This document shows, piece by piece, positions 9,071-17,613 of a DNA stretch of 64,000 nucleotides (the stretch's first letter is position 1; the number at the start of each line of letters is the position of its first letter). The stretch lies in the NCBI GenBank assembly GCA_030148025.1, contig JASBUG010000010.1:1-64000 (forward strand). The letters are read 5' to 3'. The notes beneath the pieces are model-generated. The model saw only the letters and a program-made list of their open reading frames with translations, did not search any database and had not been told where the DNA came from. The stretch comes from Flavobacteriaceae bacterium (GTDB taxonomy: Bacteria; Bacteroidota; Bacteroidia; Flavobacteriales; Flavobacteriaceae). The translations under genes and the position numbers were made by a program.

Positions 9071-10201
9071 TTAGTTACTTTTTTTTACGCTTTCTATTTT
9101 ATTTTTAAGTCTTTCTGAATTAGGATGCTTTTTTAATAGTTGCTCGTATATCTGTAAAGCTTTATTGTGATCTTTATTCTTTTTATAAAAATCTGCAATA
9201 AAAGTAGCTCCATAGTCCATATTGCCTTTAATTAGTTCATTTATAAATGCTTCAGAATTAAACGCTTCCATAAATTTCGTAAAATAATTATAATTTTCGG
9301 CTCTAAAAGCACTGCGTACTATAGTATATTTTGACCATAGCGAAAGATTTTGGGAAAAACCATATGTAATTGCTCTTTCTTTTGCATAATTATGTGCATA
9401 ATCCAAGCCTCCAGCATTTATAAATTTTTGAAGATTGTTTACTTCAAATTCTTGATAGTATTTAAAGTAATTTCTTAAGCCGTGATATAATGTTGGGTAT
9501 CCTGTTGAGCGGTGTTTTTCTATATCAAGTTTTAAATGAAACCAACTTAAACCCTTAATTTGTTTAGTTGAGAGTAATGAGTCTAACTTAATGACTCCTT
9601 GTTTTACTGCATACTCATCTGGGCTTACAGAAAAGTATAAGTTTTTATTTAACTCAGTTATATTATCCAGACTCTTAACTGATTCTTCAATAGGATAGGG
9701 ACTTGCTAAAATATAGCCATCAAACAATTTTGATTTAGAAGTCATTATATGCAAACCTAAACTTCCGCCATACTCCCAACCGAACAGAAGATTTTCATTA
9801 GTTGTTCGAAATCTGTTGTCAATAAAAGCCATCAACTCTTCTTCAATGAATTTGACGAACTGGTCATTATCTTTTCCAAAATGTCTAAATCGCTCAGGGT
9901 AACTATTTTTAATTCCAATAATGATAAATTGAGGAGTTAATTTAAAATGACTGAAGGATTGATATAAGCTTACACCATAAAGAAAAAACCGTTGTCCATC
10001 TAATATATAGAGTACAGGATATTTTTTAGCAGTCTCTGAATAATCTGAAGGAAGATAAACTTGGAACTCTCTTTTTTCGTTTAAAATCTTTGAATTAATA
10101 ACATGGTTTTTTCCAACAACATTATCTGCTTCATTTTGTTGAGCCTCTAAATTAATTATAGCTAAAAGACAACTGGTTATTAAAATTAATATTCTTCTCA
10201 T
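9071..10201 (-). CDS. esterase-D-like alpha/beta hydrolase with C-terminal TPR, nucleophile replaced
   Basis: 376 residues. A signal peptide (about 1-20, ending LEA-Q) precedes a PF00756-type domain (REFQVYLPSDY, YPVLYILDGQ). A TPR-like helical pair closes the C-terminus (FYKKNKDHNKALQIYEQLLK). The nucleophile elbow, normally GxSxGG, reads G-W-E143-Y-G-G, so Ser is replaced by Glu (codon GAG, 9773-9775). It is therefore probably not a serine esterase but a binding protein or an enzyme with altered chemistry. It is 6 bp downstream of the DUF4386 gene and in one transcription unit with the SDR and VOC genes. Sequencing error is unlikely, as Ser to GAG needs several base changes. Confidence 0.8.
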   Translation of the reverse strand: MRRILILITSCLLAIINLEAQQNEADNVVGKNHVINSKILNEKREFQVYLPSDYSETAKKYPVLYILDGQRFFLYGVSLYQSFSHFKLTPQFIIIGIKNSYPERFRHFGKDNDQFVKFIEEELMAFIDNRFRTTNENLLFGWEYGGSLGLHIMTSKSKLFDGYILASPYPIEESVKSLDNITELNKNLYFSVSPDEYAVKQGVIKLDSLLSTKQIKGLSWFHLKLDIEKHRSTGYPTLYHGLRNYFKYYQEFEVNNLQKFINAGGLDYAHNYAKERAITYGFSQNLSLWSKYTIVRSAFRAENYNYFTKFMEAFNSEAFINELIKGNMDYGATFIADFYKKNKDHNKALQIYEQLLKKHPNSERLKNKIESVKKSN

Positions 10202-10207
10202 GTTGTA

Positions 10208-10924
10208 TTAGTGTTGTAAAGTTTTAATTAATTGAGGGTTTTTAATTGTAGTTCTATCTATAACATTAAACCCAAATAGCAATAGCCAGATTGTAAACGA
10301 TAGCTCACCAATTATTGATGGCAAAATCACAATGATTTCAAAAACACTTTTATAATCTATATAATTCGTTATAAATAATTTTGCTGTTCCATCAATTAAA
10401 TACCCTATTCCTGCTAGAAGCAATAAAAGCGCTAATATTTTAGGAATGAATGATGATTTAAAAACTAGACAACACATGTACATTAAATGGACTCCAAAAA
10501 ACAGCAAACCTATTGTCCAAATGAAATCAAAATCTACTAATAACTTCTTTATCACCTTATTTTCAAACTCTAAAAGAATAGGCGTGCTATATGTTATTTT
10601 ATAAACTTGAAATAATTTAAATAGAGCAACACCAAAAAATAAAGTATGCAACAAACGAAAAAAGGAGGCTATAATGGATATATTTTTGTTTGTTGATTTA
10701 GTTAGGATAAAAAGCAACCAAACCAATAATAAGTCAAATAGCAACATGATTGAAAATCCAAGTAAACCGCTACCAAATTCTAAGTGATTATTTGCGAGGT
10801 TTGTTGCGACAATAGATGGGTTAGTAAAATTTGCTAAATTTTCAAGTACTATGAAATTGGCATAGAATCCAGATATAAAAATTATTAAGTAAGATAGACC
10901 AGAAACTTTTGCAACTTTCTTCAT
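10208..10924 (-). CDS. DUF4386 family integral membrane protein
   Basis: 238 residues with about six hydrophobic segments (near 10-30, 55-75, 85-105, 135-155, 160-185 and 200-225). The N-terminal KVAKVSGLSYLIIFISGFYANF matches the DUF4386 family (PF14329), which has no known function. It is the first gene of the four-gene minus-strand cluster. A TAATTTTG box on the minus strand (10947-10954) lies about 25 bp upstream, without a good -33 element. Confidence 0.8.
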   Translation of the reverse strand: MKKVAKVSGLSYLIIFISGFYANFIVLENLANFTNPSIVATNLANNHLEFGSGLLGFSIMLLFDLLLVWLLFILTKSTNKNISIIASFFRLLHTLFFGVALFKLFQVYKITYSTPILLEFENKVIKKLLVDFDFIWTIGLLFFGVHLMYMCCLVFKSSFIPKILALLLLLAGIGYLIDGTAKLFITNYIDYKSVFEIIVILPSIIGELSFTIWLLLFGFNVIDRTTIKNPQLIKTLQH

Positions 10925-11021
10925 AAATCTGTGTATTAAACATCCACAAAATTATTGCCCTATCAAATCATTCTCATTGACTTTAGTTAAGAAATATAAT
11001 TCAACCTAAATTGGAGTAAAT

Positions 11022-11054
11022 AAAAAAAGCTAAGACATAAAATCTTAGCTTTTC
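11022..11054. terminator. bidirectional terminator of tRNA-Met
   Basis: AGCTAAGA (11028-11035) pairs with TCTTAGCT (11043-11050), with A/T tracts on both sides. On the minus strand it lies 15 nt after the tRNA 3' end and is followed by a run of seven T. Confidence 0.85.
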
Positions 11055-11068
11055 ATTGTTAATACTTG

Positions 11069-11142
11069 TAGCGAGACCGAGATTTGAACTCGGGACCTCC
11101 GGGTTATGAATCCGACGCTCTAACCAACTGAGCTATCTCGCC
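11069..11142 (-). tRNA. tRNA-Met (anticodon CAT)
   Basis: The full cloverleaf is visible on the minus strand: GGCGAGA acceptor, TA, D arm GCTCAGTTGGTTAGAGC, anticodon loop TTCATAA with CAT, T arm GAGTTCAAATCTC. The discriminator is A and CCA is not encoded. The first acceptor pair is G-T. It is not the initiator form, as the three consecutive G-C pairs of the anticodon stem are missing. A modified CAT acting as Ile2 cannot be excluded by eye. Confidence 0.93.
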
Positions 11143-11157
11143 AGCTTATTGCGGCTG

Positions 11158-11187
11158 CAAATATAAAAACAAAATTATTGAGAGCAA
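11158..11187 (-). promoter_or_regulatory. promoter of tRNA-Met, TTG-N19-TATATTTG
   Basis: On the minus strand TTG (11187-11185) and TATATTTG (11165-11158) are 19 bp apart. This is an exact match to the Bacteroidota sigma-A consensus TTG/TAnnTTTG. The -7 box lies 15 bp upstream of the tRNA 5' end. Confidence 0.85.
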
Positions 11188-11273
11188 ACATAAGTTGAAC
11201 AAAATATTTTTAATTTTCATTTTAAAACTAAATAATTAATGTATATATTGACGTTTTAATATTTTTAGGATTT

Positions 11274-11663
11274 ATGGACGACAAAATTAAATATGAACTA
11301 GAATTTCCAATACATGCATCACCGCAACTATTATATCAATATATATCAACACCTTCGGGATTGTCTGAATGGTATGCAGACAATGTGAATTCGAGAGGGG
11401 AGTTGTTTACTTTTATTTGGGATGGAAGTGAAGAACAAGCCAAATTATTGAGTAAGAAAAGTGGAGAAAGAGTTAAGTTTAAATGGTTGAATGGTGAAGA
11501 TGATGAACCTACCTATTTTGAAATTAGAATCCAGGTTGATGATATTACAAAAGATGTGTCGTTAATGGTAACAGATTTTGCTGAAGAGGATGAAGTTGAT
11601 GAAGCAAAAATGTTATGGGAAAATCAAATTGCAGATTTAAAACACGTACTAGGATCTGCATAG
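11274..11663 (+). CDS. START-like domain (SRPBCC/AHSA1-type) protein
   Basis: 129 residues forming a single helix-grip domain: FPIHASPQLLYQYISTPSGLSEWYADNV at the start, acidic DFAEEDEVDEAKMLWENQIADL at the end. This short form is conserved in Bacteroidota as 'START-like domain protein'. The ligand and role are unknown. It is followed by a hairpin terminator placed directly before the aminotransferase start. Confidence 0.85.
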   Translation: MDDKIKYELEFPIHASPQLLYQYISTPSGLSEWYADNVNSRGELFTFIWDGSEEQAKLLSKKSGERVKFKWLNGEDDEPTYFEIRIQVDDITKDVSLMVTDFAEEDEVDEAKMLWENQIADLKHVLGSA

Positions 11664-11688
11664 ATTTTAGTTTTAATTAAAGTATATT

Positions 11689-11714
11689 TGTCCCGATTTA
11701 TTCGGGACTTTTTT
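11689..11714 (+). terminator. hairpin terminator between START-like gene and aminotransferase
   Basis: GTCCCGA and TCGGGAC pair around a TTTAT loop and are followed by six T. The ATG of the next gene begins at 11715, immediately after the T-tract. This rules out an upstream TTG (11688) as its start. Confidence 0.85.
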
Positions 11715-12560
11715 ATGGTTAATATTAACGGACACATTTTACAAGAAGCAGACACTTCGCTTAGCCTTTCTAATAGAGCATTTACTTATGGTGACGCTGT
11801 TTTTGAAACAATTAAAGTATCACATTCTAAGGTGTTATTTTGGGAAGATCATTATTTTAGACTAATGGCATCTATGAGGGTGTTACGAATGGAAATTCCC
11901 ATGAACTTTACATTAGAGTTTTTAGAAGCTGAAATATTGAAATTAATTGAAGCTATTGATTGTCAAGATAAAACTCTTAGAATTAAATTGATAGTTTGGA
12001 GACGTGAAGGTGGCTTATATACACCAGAAACTAATGATATTGAATATGCCATAACAAGTAAAGTACTTGATATCGATTTTTATGAGTTTAATAACAATAC
12101 ATATATAGTAGACCTTTATAAGGATCATTATATTTCACCTAGTTTGCTGTCAACTATAAAAAGTAATAACAGGCTTTTAAATACTATTGGTGGTGTGTAT
12201 GCACAAGAAAATGGGTTGAATAATTGTTTGCTTGTAAATACTGACAAAAATGTAGTAGAAGCACTTAATGCCAATTTATTTTTAGTTAAAGGAAATATCA
12301 TAAAAACACCACCTTTAAGTGATGGATGTATAAAGGGAGTGATGCGCAAACAAATTATAGATATAATTAAGTTGATACCAGATATTGAAATTCAAGAAGC
12401 ATCAATTTCTCCTTTCGAATTACAAAAGGCTGATGAATTGTTTTTAACCAATGTTATATTTGGGATTCAACCAATATCACAATATAGAAAAAAGAAATAT
12501 ACTGGTGCTGTGTCTAAGGATTTGTTAGCAAAGCTCAATGTAAAGGTAAGATTGTCTTAA
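11715..12560 (+). CDS. class IV aminotransferase (BCAT / aminodeoxychorismate lyase family)
   Basis: 281 residues from ATG 11715 (MVNINGH). It is a fold-type IV PLP enzyme with the family opening SNRAFTYGDAVFETI, the PLP lysine expected in TIKSNNRLLN, and the segment NANLFLVKGNIIKTPPLSDGCIKGVMR near the C-terminus. Its length fits both D-amino acid/branched-chain aminotransferases and PabC. PabC is plausible because most flavobacteria carry a separate BCAT. The stop codon overlaps the convergent yqgE stop by 4 bp. Confidence 0.85.
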   Translation: MVNINGHILQEADTSLSLSNRAFTYGDAVFETIKVSHSKVLFWEDHYFRLMASMRVLRMEIPMNFTLEFLEAEILKLIEAIDCQDKTLRIKLIVWRREGGLYTPETNDIEYAITSKVLDIDFYEFNNNTYIVDLYKDHYISPSLLSTIKSNNRLLNTIGGVYAQENGLNNCLLVNTDKNVVEALNANLFLVKGNIIKTPPLSDGCIKGVMRKQIIDIIKLIPDIEIQEASISPFELQKADELFLTNVIFGIQPISQYRKKKYTGAVSKDLLAKLNVKVRLS

Positions 12561-13117
12561 TTATAGCTAGGGTCTTCTGGAGCATTAGACCAAATGCTGT
12601 AATCGCCACCAAGCTCGAGCATTTTTTCTTTCCAAAAACTAACATCATTTTTTTCAATAATGGACTTTTTGTAAATGTTTTTTGCAACAATCCATGTATT
12701 GGAAATCAATTCATTCATTAATTGTTTGGTATCCCAGCCTGTATATCCAAGAAAAAAGCGAATGTCAGATTCGTTTAATTTATCATTGTTTATAAGTTCG
12801 GTAACAGAGTTAAAATCACCACCCCAAAAAATACCATTTGATATTTCTATACTATTAGGTATTAGATCAGGGATTTTATGAATGAAATAAAGATTGTCCT
12901 GTTCAACAGGACCTCCGTTGTATATTTTAAAAGATCCCTTAATTTCTGGGATGAGATCTTTGATGGTATAATCGAGCGGTTTGTTTAAAATAAATCCAAT
13001 AGAACCTTCGTCATTATGGTCGGCTAACAAAATGACAGACCTGTTAAAAGACACGTCGCCAAGTATGGAAGGTTCGGCAATGAGTAAATGGCCTTTTTCG
13101 GGATTTAGATTAACCAT
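12557..13117 (-). CDS. YqgE/AlgH family protein
   Basis: About 186 residues if it starts at M (13117), where MVNLNPEKGHLLIAEPS aligns with family starts; an ATG 30 bp upstream is also possible. Family motifs are AEPSILGDVSFNRSVILLADH, GFILNKPL, NGGPVEQDNLYFIH and FFLGYTGWDTKQL. The biochemical role of UPF0301 proteins is unsettled; AlgH has been linked to regulation in Pseudomonas. It is convergent with the aminotransferase gene. Confidence 0.92.
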   Translation of the reverse strand: MVNLNPEKGHLLIAEPSILGDVSFNRSVILLADHNDEGSIGFILNKPLDYTIKDLIPEIKGSFKIYNGGPVEQDNLYFIHKIPDLIPNSIEISNGIFWGGDFNSVTELINNDKLNESDIRFFLGYTGWDTKQLMNELISNTWIVAKNIYKKSIIEKNDVSFWKEKMLELGGDYSIWSNAPEDPSYN

Positions 13118-13186
13118 ATTCTCTAGTTTTACTCTTAAATCTAACATTAATTTATGTAAAAAGCAAAAGATTATGGTTTTGTGTAT

Positions 13187-13218
13187 AAAAAAAAGACCCG
13201 TAAAAACGAGCCTTTTTT
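13187..13218 (-). terminator. terminator of the HU gene
   Basis: On the minus strand GGCTCGT and ACGGGTC pair with two G-T wobbles around TTTT, followed by a run of T. It lies about 25 bp after the HU stop. Confidence 0.75.
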
Positions 13219-13240
13219 GTAAAATACTTTATGTATAATA

Positions 13241-13513
13241 TTAGTTTACAGCGTCACTTAAGTCAGAACCAGCTTTAAACTTTACTACATTTTTAGCTTT
13301 AATCTTAATAGTCTTACCAGTTTGAGGGTTTCTACCTTCTCTAGCAGCTCTTCTAGTAACTGACCAAGATCCAAAACCAACTAAAGAAACTCTATTTCCT
13401 TTTTGTAATGCTCCTTCAATGTCAATTAATAGACCATCTAATGCTTTCTTAGCAGCAGCTTTAGTAATACCAGCGTTCTCTGCCATTCCATTGATTAAAT
13501 CTGTTTTGTTCAT
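13241..13513 (-). CDS. HU/IHF family DNA-binding protein
   Basis: 90 residues, full length for HU. The arm signature is intact: SLVGFGSWSVTRRAAREGRNPQTGKTIKIKAKNVVKFKAG, including the RNP tip that intercalates DNA. The N-terminal MNKTDLINGMAENAGITKAAAKKAL forms the dimerisation helices. It is monocistronic, with its own consensus promoter and terminator, as expected for an abundant nucleoid protein. Confidence 0.95.
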   Translation of the reverse strand: MNKTDLINGMAENAGITKAAAKKALDGLLIDIEGALQKGNRVSLVGFGSWSVTRRAAREGRNPQTGKTIKIKAKNVVKFKAGSDLSDAVN

Positions 13514-13569
13514 AAAATTAAATTTTTAAATTGTTATTATTTGGGTTAACTTTTCTGTTAAATCCTACA

Positions 13570-13599
13570 CAAAATTATACGGATAATCCATTCACGCAA
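13570..13599 (-). promoter_or_regulatory. promoter of the HU gene, TTG-N19-TAATTTTG
   Basis: On the minus strand TTG (13599-13597) and TAATTTTG (13577-13570) are 19 bp apart, matching the Bacteroidota consensus. The box is 57 bp upstream of the HU ATG. Confidence 0.8.
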
Positions 13600-13703
13600 G
13601 TAATAGCAAGGGAAATGCGCGTTTTTGTTAATAACTTAACCCAATTGTTAATAAAGGAGAAGGATTTTTTGTAAATAATTGTAATATCAGTAAAACCAAG
13701 GGT

Positions 13704-14654
13704 TTACAGCATTTTAGCATCACTATCAAAAGAGTAACCATTTAGAAGCGATTTAATATCCATTTTGCGCTTTCCAGGTAATTTAATATCCTTTAAAATT
13801 ATAAAGCCTTTGTTTACAGCTACTTTAAGTGTTTTTTTGTTGGATATTACTTGACCAATATTATAATTGTGAGGCTCTTCTTCTTTTTCGACAGCATATA
13901 GTTTTACATTTAGCTCTTCGCCGTCATTTTGTAGTAAACACCAAGCTGCAGGATATGGACTTAGTCCTCTTACCTTATTATATATATTGTCTAAAGTGTC
14001 ATTCCAGTTAATATAACAATTGTCCTTATTTAACTTGTAAGCTGTTCTTATGTTTGTGTTTTCGGGTTGAGGTGTTGTAATAACATTTCCTTTTTTTATA
14101 AGTTCTATGGTATCAATAACAAGATCACTTCCTAAATACATAAGCTTGTCGTGTAAGTCGCCTGCAGTATCTGTTGGTAATATCTCTTGTTCATGTTGAA
14201 GGATCATTTCACCAGTATCAATCTTTTCATCAATAAAAAACGTAGAAACACCAGTAGTAGTTTCTCCATTTATGATGGCCCAATTTATTGGTGCAGCACC
14301 ACGATAATTTGGGAGCAGTGACGCGTGTAAGTTAAAAGTGCCGTGTTCAGGCATTTGCCAAACTACTTTTGGAAGCATTCTAAAAGCGACTACTATTTGT
14401 AAATTAGCATTCAGTGCTTTTAACTCTGTAATGAACTCTTCACTTTTAAGGTTAGTAGGTTGTAAAATTGGTAGGTCAACTGATTTAGCGTATTGCTTTA
14501 CAGCCGATTCGTTAAGTTTTCTACCACGGCCAGCTGGTTTATCTGGAGCAGTGATAACTCCTACAATGTTATAGTGTTTTTCAACTAATTTTTTTAAAAT
14601 GGTTACTGCAAATTCTGGAGTACCCATAAATACAATCCTTAAATCGTTCTTCAT
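13704..14654 (-). CDS. fmt: methionyl-tRNA formyltransferase
   Basis: 316 residues, normal Fmt length. The N-terminal formyltransferase domain has IVFMGTPEFAV, APDKPAGRGRK and the active-site block HASLLPNYRGAAPINWAIINGE followed by DEKIDTGEM. The C-terminal OB-like domain starts near RGLSPYPAAWC. It formylates initiator Met-tRNA using 10-formyl-tetrahydrofolate in the cytoplasm. Its ATG overlaps the recQ stop in a TAATG junction, so it is translated from the AAA ATPase-recQ-fmt mRNA. Confidence 0.97.
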   Translation of the reverse strand: MKNDLRIVFMGTPEFAVTILKKLVEKHYNIVGVITAPDKPAGRGRKLNESAVKQYAKSVDLPILQPTNLKSEEFITELKALNANLQIVVAFRMLPKVVWQMPEHGTFNLHASLLPNYRGAAPINWAIINGETTTGVSTFFIDEKIDTGEMILQHEQEILPTDTAGDLHDKLMYLGSDLVIDTIELIKKGNVITTPQPENTNIRTAYKLNKDNCYINWNDTLDNIYNKVRGLSPYPAAWCLLQNDGEELNVKLYAVEKEEEPHNYNIGQVISNKKTLKVAVNKGFIILKDIKLPGKRKMDIKSLLNGYSFDSDAKML

Positions 14655-16558
14655 TATTTGTGCTTCTTTTTGTATGAATTTGTATTGGTTATTTCTATAA
14701 GCTCTTGTTCGAGCATTTCTTTAAGTATTTGTGTAATCTCAGATTCTTTAATACTTGTTTTTTCTACAATTAATCTAGATGATAGCGGATTTTTTTCTAA
14801 AACTGAAATTATTTCATCAATTTTTGAGGGTAATTTATCAATACTAGTTTCTTTATGTAATCCAAGGCAAACTGAGCATATTCCACAAGGTTTTGTTTCA
14901 TCTTCACCAAAGTAGGCAAGCAGTTGTTCACTTTTGCAAATGGTATCATTATTAATATAATCAATAACAGCAGCGATTTGTTGTTGTTTGAGCTGGTGTT
15001 GCTGTTCTATTGTTTTTGCAATTCTATTAATAGTTTTATTATCTTCTCTTGGCTCTAAAAATGTGATTTCAGCATCTGTTTTATTGAGTTTTAGCGTTAT
15101 AATCTCGTCTTGTTCTAAACGTTTTAAACCTGCAATTACAGTATCTTCTTTTATTGATATCTTTCCAGCAATAAGTAAGGTGTTAATTTTTACTGTTTGG
15201 TCAAAAATGCCACCGTAAGTTCGTAAAATAGACTTTGAAATAAGTCCTAATTCTGGATGTTTGTTTAAGTACGAAAAGAGAGTATTTTGATTAACAATAA
15301 ACATCACCTGACAAGAATTATGGTATTGTTGTGATAAGCTAATAATACTATTTCTATCTAAAACTTGTAGAGCGTTATAAGTAGTATGTGTATTAAAGTT
15401 ATATGTTTTGCAAAAAGAATTAAAATTAAATTCGAAAGTAGAAAATTCGCCTTCTCCATAAGATATTTGAAAGTAATTACATAGCTTTCGGTAAACTTGT
15501 TTTATGAATTCTACAGAAGGTAACACATTCAAAAACTGATTTTTCACCACCTCTTGGTCGCCTTCATTTTTTAATATAATACCAAAGGCCTTTTTGCCAT
15601 TTCTACCTGCACGACCAGCTTCTTGAAAATAACTTTCGATACTTTCAGGTAAATTAATATGAATTACGGTTTTAACATCTGCTTTGTCAATTCCCATACC
15701 AAAGGCATTGGTTGCAACCATGACCTGTTTTTGATTATTCATCCATAAATTAAAATGCGCTTCTTTTTGGTCATTAGTTAATCCGCCATGGTAATAAGTA
15801 CTTCCAAATCCTTGACCTTCTAGATAGTTACTTATTTCAATAGTTTGTTTTCTGTTGCGTACATAAATTATTGAAGATTGAGGGTTCTTTTTAAGTATTT
15901 GTACAATTTTATGATATTTATCTTCAGTGTGAAATACCATAAAGGCAAGTTTATCTCTTTTAAATGATTTTTTAAAAATCTTGGGATTTATAAAATCGAG
16001 TTCAGCTATAATATCATCCACTACTTTTGGTGTTGCTGTAGCAGTTAGGGCAACCACATTTACATTTGGCTGAAGCATTCTTAAAAGCTGTATGTTCTTA
16101 TATGCAGGTCTAAAATCATTACCCCATTGACTAATACAGTGTGCTTCATCAACAGCAATTAAATTCACGTTCATTTGTCTAATACGGTCTTGTACTATTT
16201 CTTGTTGAAGTCGTTCGGGAGAGAGGTACAAGAATTTGTAGTTTCCGTAAATACAATTGTCCAACATAGTATCGACCTCAGAATACTTAAATTCACTGGT
16301 AAGTGCCATGGCTTTAATGCCCTTTTGTTTTAATGAGTTTACTTGATCCTTCATTAAGGCAATTAGGGGTGAAATAACAATACAAATACCATCTTTAACT
16401 AATGAAGGAATTTGAAAACACAGCGATTTACCTCCTCCAGTAGGCAGAAGTGCAAAGGTGTCTTCTCCTTCAATTATAGCATTGATAATATCTTCCTGAA
16501 GCGGTTTAAAACTGGTATAGTTCCAATAGCGTTCTAATATTTGTATTGGGTGTTGCAT
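14654..16558 (-). CDS. recQ: ATP-dependent DNA helicase RecQ
   Basis: 634 residues. The helicase core has Walker A P39-T-G-G-G-K-S45, DEAH box D137-H140, TATATP and the motif VI region ESYFQEAGRAGRNGK. The RQC zinc site is C-(18)-CGICSVC around residues 550-575. The C-terminal part, WH-like, lacks an obvious HRDC domain, as in the short RecQ of this group. It unwinds DNA 3'-5' in recombination repair. It overlaps both neighbours by TAATG junctions. Confidence 0.95.
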   Translation of the reverse strand: MQHPIQILERYWNYTSFKPLQEDIINAIIEGEDTFALLPTGGGKSLCFQIPSLVKDGICIVISPLIALMKDQVNSLKQKGIKAMALTSEFKYSEVDTMLDNCIYGNYKFLYLSPERLQQEIVQDRIRQMNVNLIAVDEAHCISQWGNDFRPAYKNIQLLRMLQPNVNVVALTATATPKVVDDIIAELDFINPKIFKKSFKRDKLAFMVFHTEDKYHKIVQILKKNPQSSIIYVRNRKQTIEISNYLEGQGFGSTYYHGGLTNDQKEAHFNLWMNNQKQVMVATNAFGMGIDKADVKTVIHINLPESIESYFQEAGRAGRNGKKAFGIILKNEGDQEVVKNQFLNVLPSVEFIKQVYRKLCNYFQISYGEGEFSTFEFNFNSFCKTYNFNTHTTYNALQVLDRNSIISLSQQYHNSCQVMFIVNQNTLFSYLNKHPELGLISKSILRTYGGIFDQTVKINTLLIAGKISIKEDTVIAGLKRLEQDEIITLKLNKTDAEITFLEPREDNKTINRIAKTIEQQHQLKQQQIAAVIDYINNDTICKSEQLLAYFGEDETKPCGICSVCLGLHKETSIDKLPSKIDEIISVLEKNPLSSRLIVEKTSIKESEITQILKEMLEQELIEITNTNSYKKKHK

Positions 16559-17100
16559 TACATGCTTTCAACAATATTTAAAATAAAATCGGCTCTTTTA
16601 TCTACAGGCCCAAAAGGCACATCATGTAAGGCGTATCCGTATCTGGCATAAGCAGCCATTAGATGATGATGAATTTCTACTGCCTGATCAAAATTCTCAT
16701 AACGTTCGTTATCACTAACATAAATTTCCTGCCATGGCGCAAGTATAAAAACATGATCATACTTATGCTCTCTGCAAGCATCCACAAAACGTTTAGGGTA
16801 TTCAGTTTTGTAATAGTCCATATAAGCAACTACATCTGGAATCCCTCTGTCTAAAAACACCAAATCATTATCTGTTCTTTTTGCTTCTATAAATTGCTCT
16901 TTTCTGCCTTTCATTAGCATATCGCTAAACAGCAATGGTTCAGTTAGAAACAACTGCTCAATTCCTCTTTGTTGCGCTTCCAAAGTTACTTGGCGCGATA
17001 TTTCTTCAAGGCATATATAGTTACGGTTTATCAACTCATTAATTATGGTTGTTTTTCCAGTTCCTGGACCACCAGTAATAACAATCTTTTTAGAATTCAA
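16558..17100 (-). CDS. AAA_28 / NadR-Ttd14-like P-loop ATPase
   Basis: 180 residues if translation begins at TTG 17100 (LNSKKIVITGGPGTGKTTI). A longer frame to ATG 17202 exists, but it would run over the ATG and promoter box of the divergent DUF493 gene and adds a non-homologous tail. Walker A is GGPGTGKTT; downstream are EEISRQ, LDRGIPDVVAYMDYY and APWQEIYVSDNERYENF, as in AAA_28 (PF13521) proteins. The biochemical role is unknown, probably a nucleotide or phosphate-transfer kinase. It is the first gene of the recQ-fmt operon. Confidence 0.8.
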   Translation of the reverse strand: MNSKKIVITGGPGTGKTTIINELINRNYICLEEISRQVTLEAQQRGIEQLFLTEPLLFSDMLMKGRKEQFIEAKRTDNDLVFLDRGIPDVVAYMDYYKTEYPKRFVDACREHKYDHVFILAPWQEIYVSDNERYENFDQAVEIHHHLMAAYARYGYALHDVPFGPVDKRADFILNIVESM

Positions 17101-17164
17101 AATAGGTGAGATTTTAGGTGTAAAAATCGTAATTAAAAAGGGAAATAAAAAATATACAAAACTG

Positions 17165-17172
17165 TATATTTG
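17165..17172 (+). promoter_or_regulatory. -7 box TATATTTG upstream of the DUF493 gene
   Basis: An exact TAnnTTTG match, 22 bp before the ATG at 17195. No TTG is found at the right distance, so only the -7 half is supported. Confidence 0.5.
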
Positions 17173-17194
17173 CAGTTCTATAAATGAAGAGAAA

Positions 17195-17488
17195 ATGAGC
17201 AATACTCCTAATGCCGAGGAATTCTATAAAAAGTTAAAAGAGCAACTGTTAGAAACTGCTTCTTGGCCATCAGAATATTTATACAAGTTTATTGTAAAAT
17301 CTGATAAAAGTAAGATCGCCGAAGTTGAAGCTGTTTTTGATAACACAGGAGCGGTCATTAATACTATAGAGTCTAAGAATGGTAAGTATACAAGTATTTC
17401 AATTAATGTTGTTATGAAAGATCCAGATGCTGTTATTGCAAAGTATATAGAAGTAACAAACAATGTTGAAGGTGTAATTTCGTTATAG
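17195..17488 (+). CDS. DUF493 (YbeD-like) family protein
   Basis: 97 residues from ATG 17195 (MSNTPNAEEFYKKLKEQLL). The frame is open further upstream, but only from 17195 does it align with the family. It has the ferredoxin-like ACT-type alpha/beta fold of YbeD: WPSEYLYKFIVKSD, SKNGKYTSISINVVMKDPDAVIAKYIEV. The proposed role is allosteric regulation, unproven. It is divergent from the AAA ATPase-recQ-fmt operon. Confidence 0.85.
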   Translation: MSNTPNAEEFYKKLKEQLLETASWPSEYLYKFIVKSDKSKIAEVEAVFDNTGAVINTIESKNGKYTSISINVVMKDPDAVIAKYIEVTNNVEGVISL

Positions 17489-17613
17489 ATTAATACAAGG
17501 TTAAATCAATAGTCAAAAACTATTTAAATAAGTTTACTATTATTTATTTTTTGTACTTTGGCAGTATTATAAAACTTCGTTGTAAACACATTTAATTCTA
17601 CACATATTTTATT

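Noticed and set aside
17045-17194. 50-residue N-terminal extension of the DUF493 protein
   Set aside because: It is antisense to the P-loop of the AAA ATPase and outside the family alignment; the ATG at 17195 follows a TATATTTG box.
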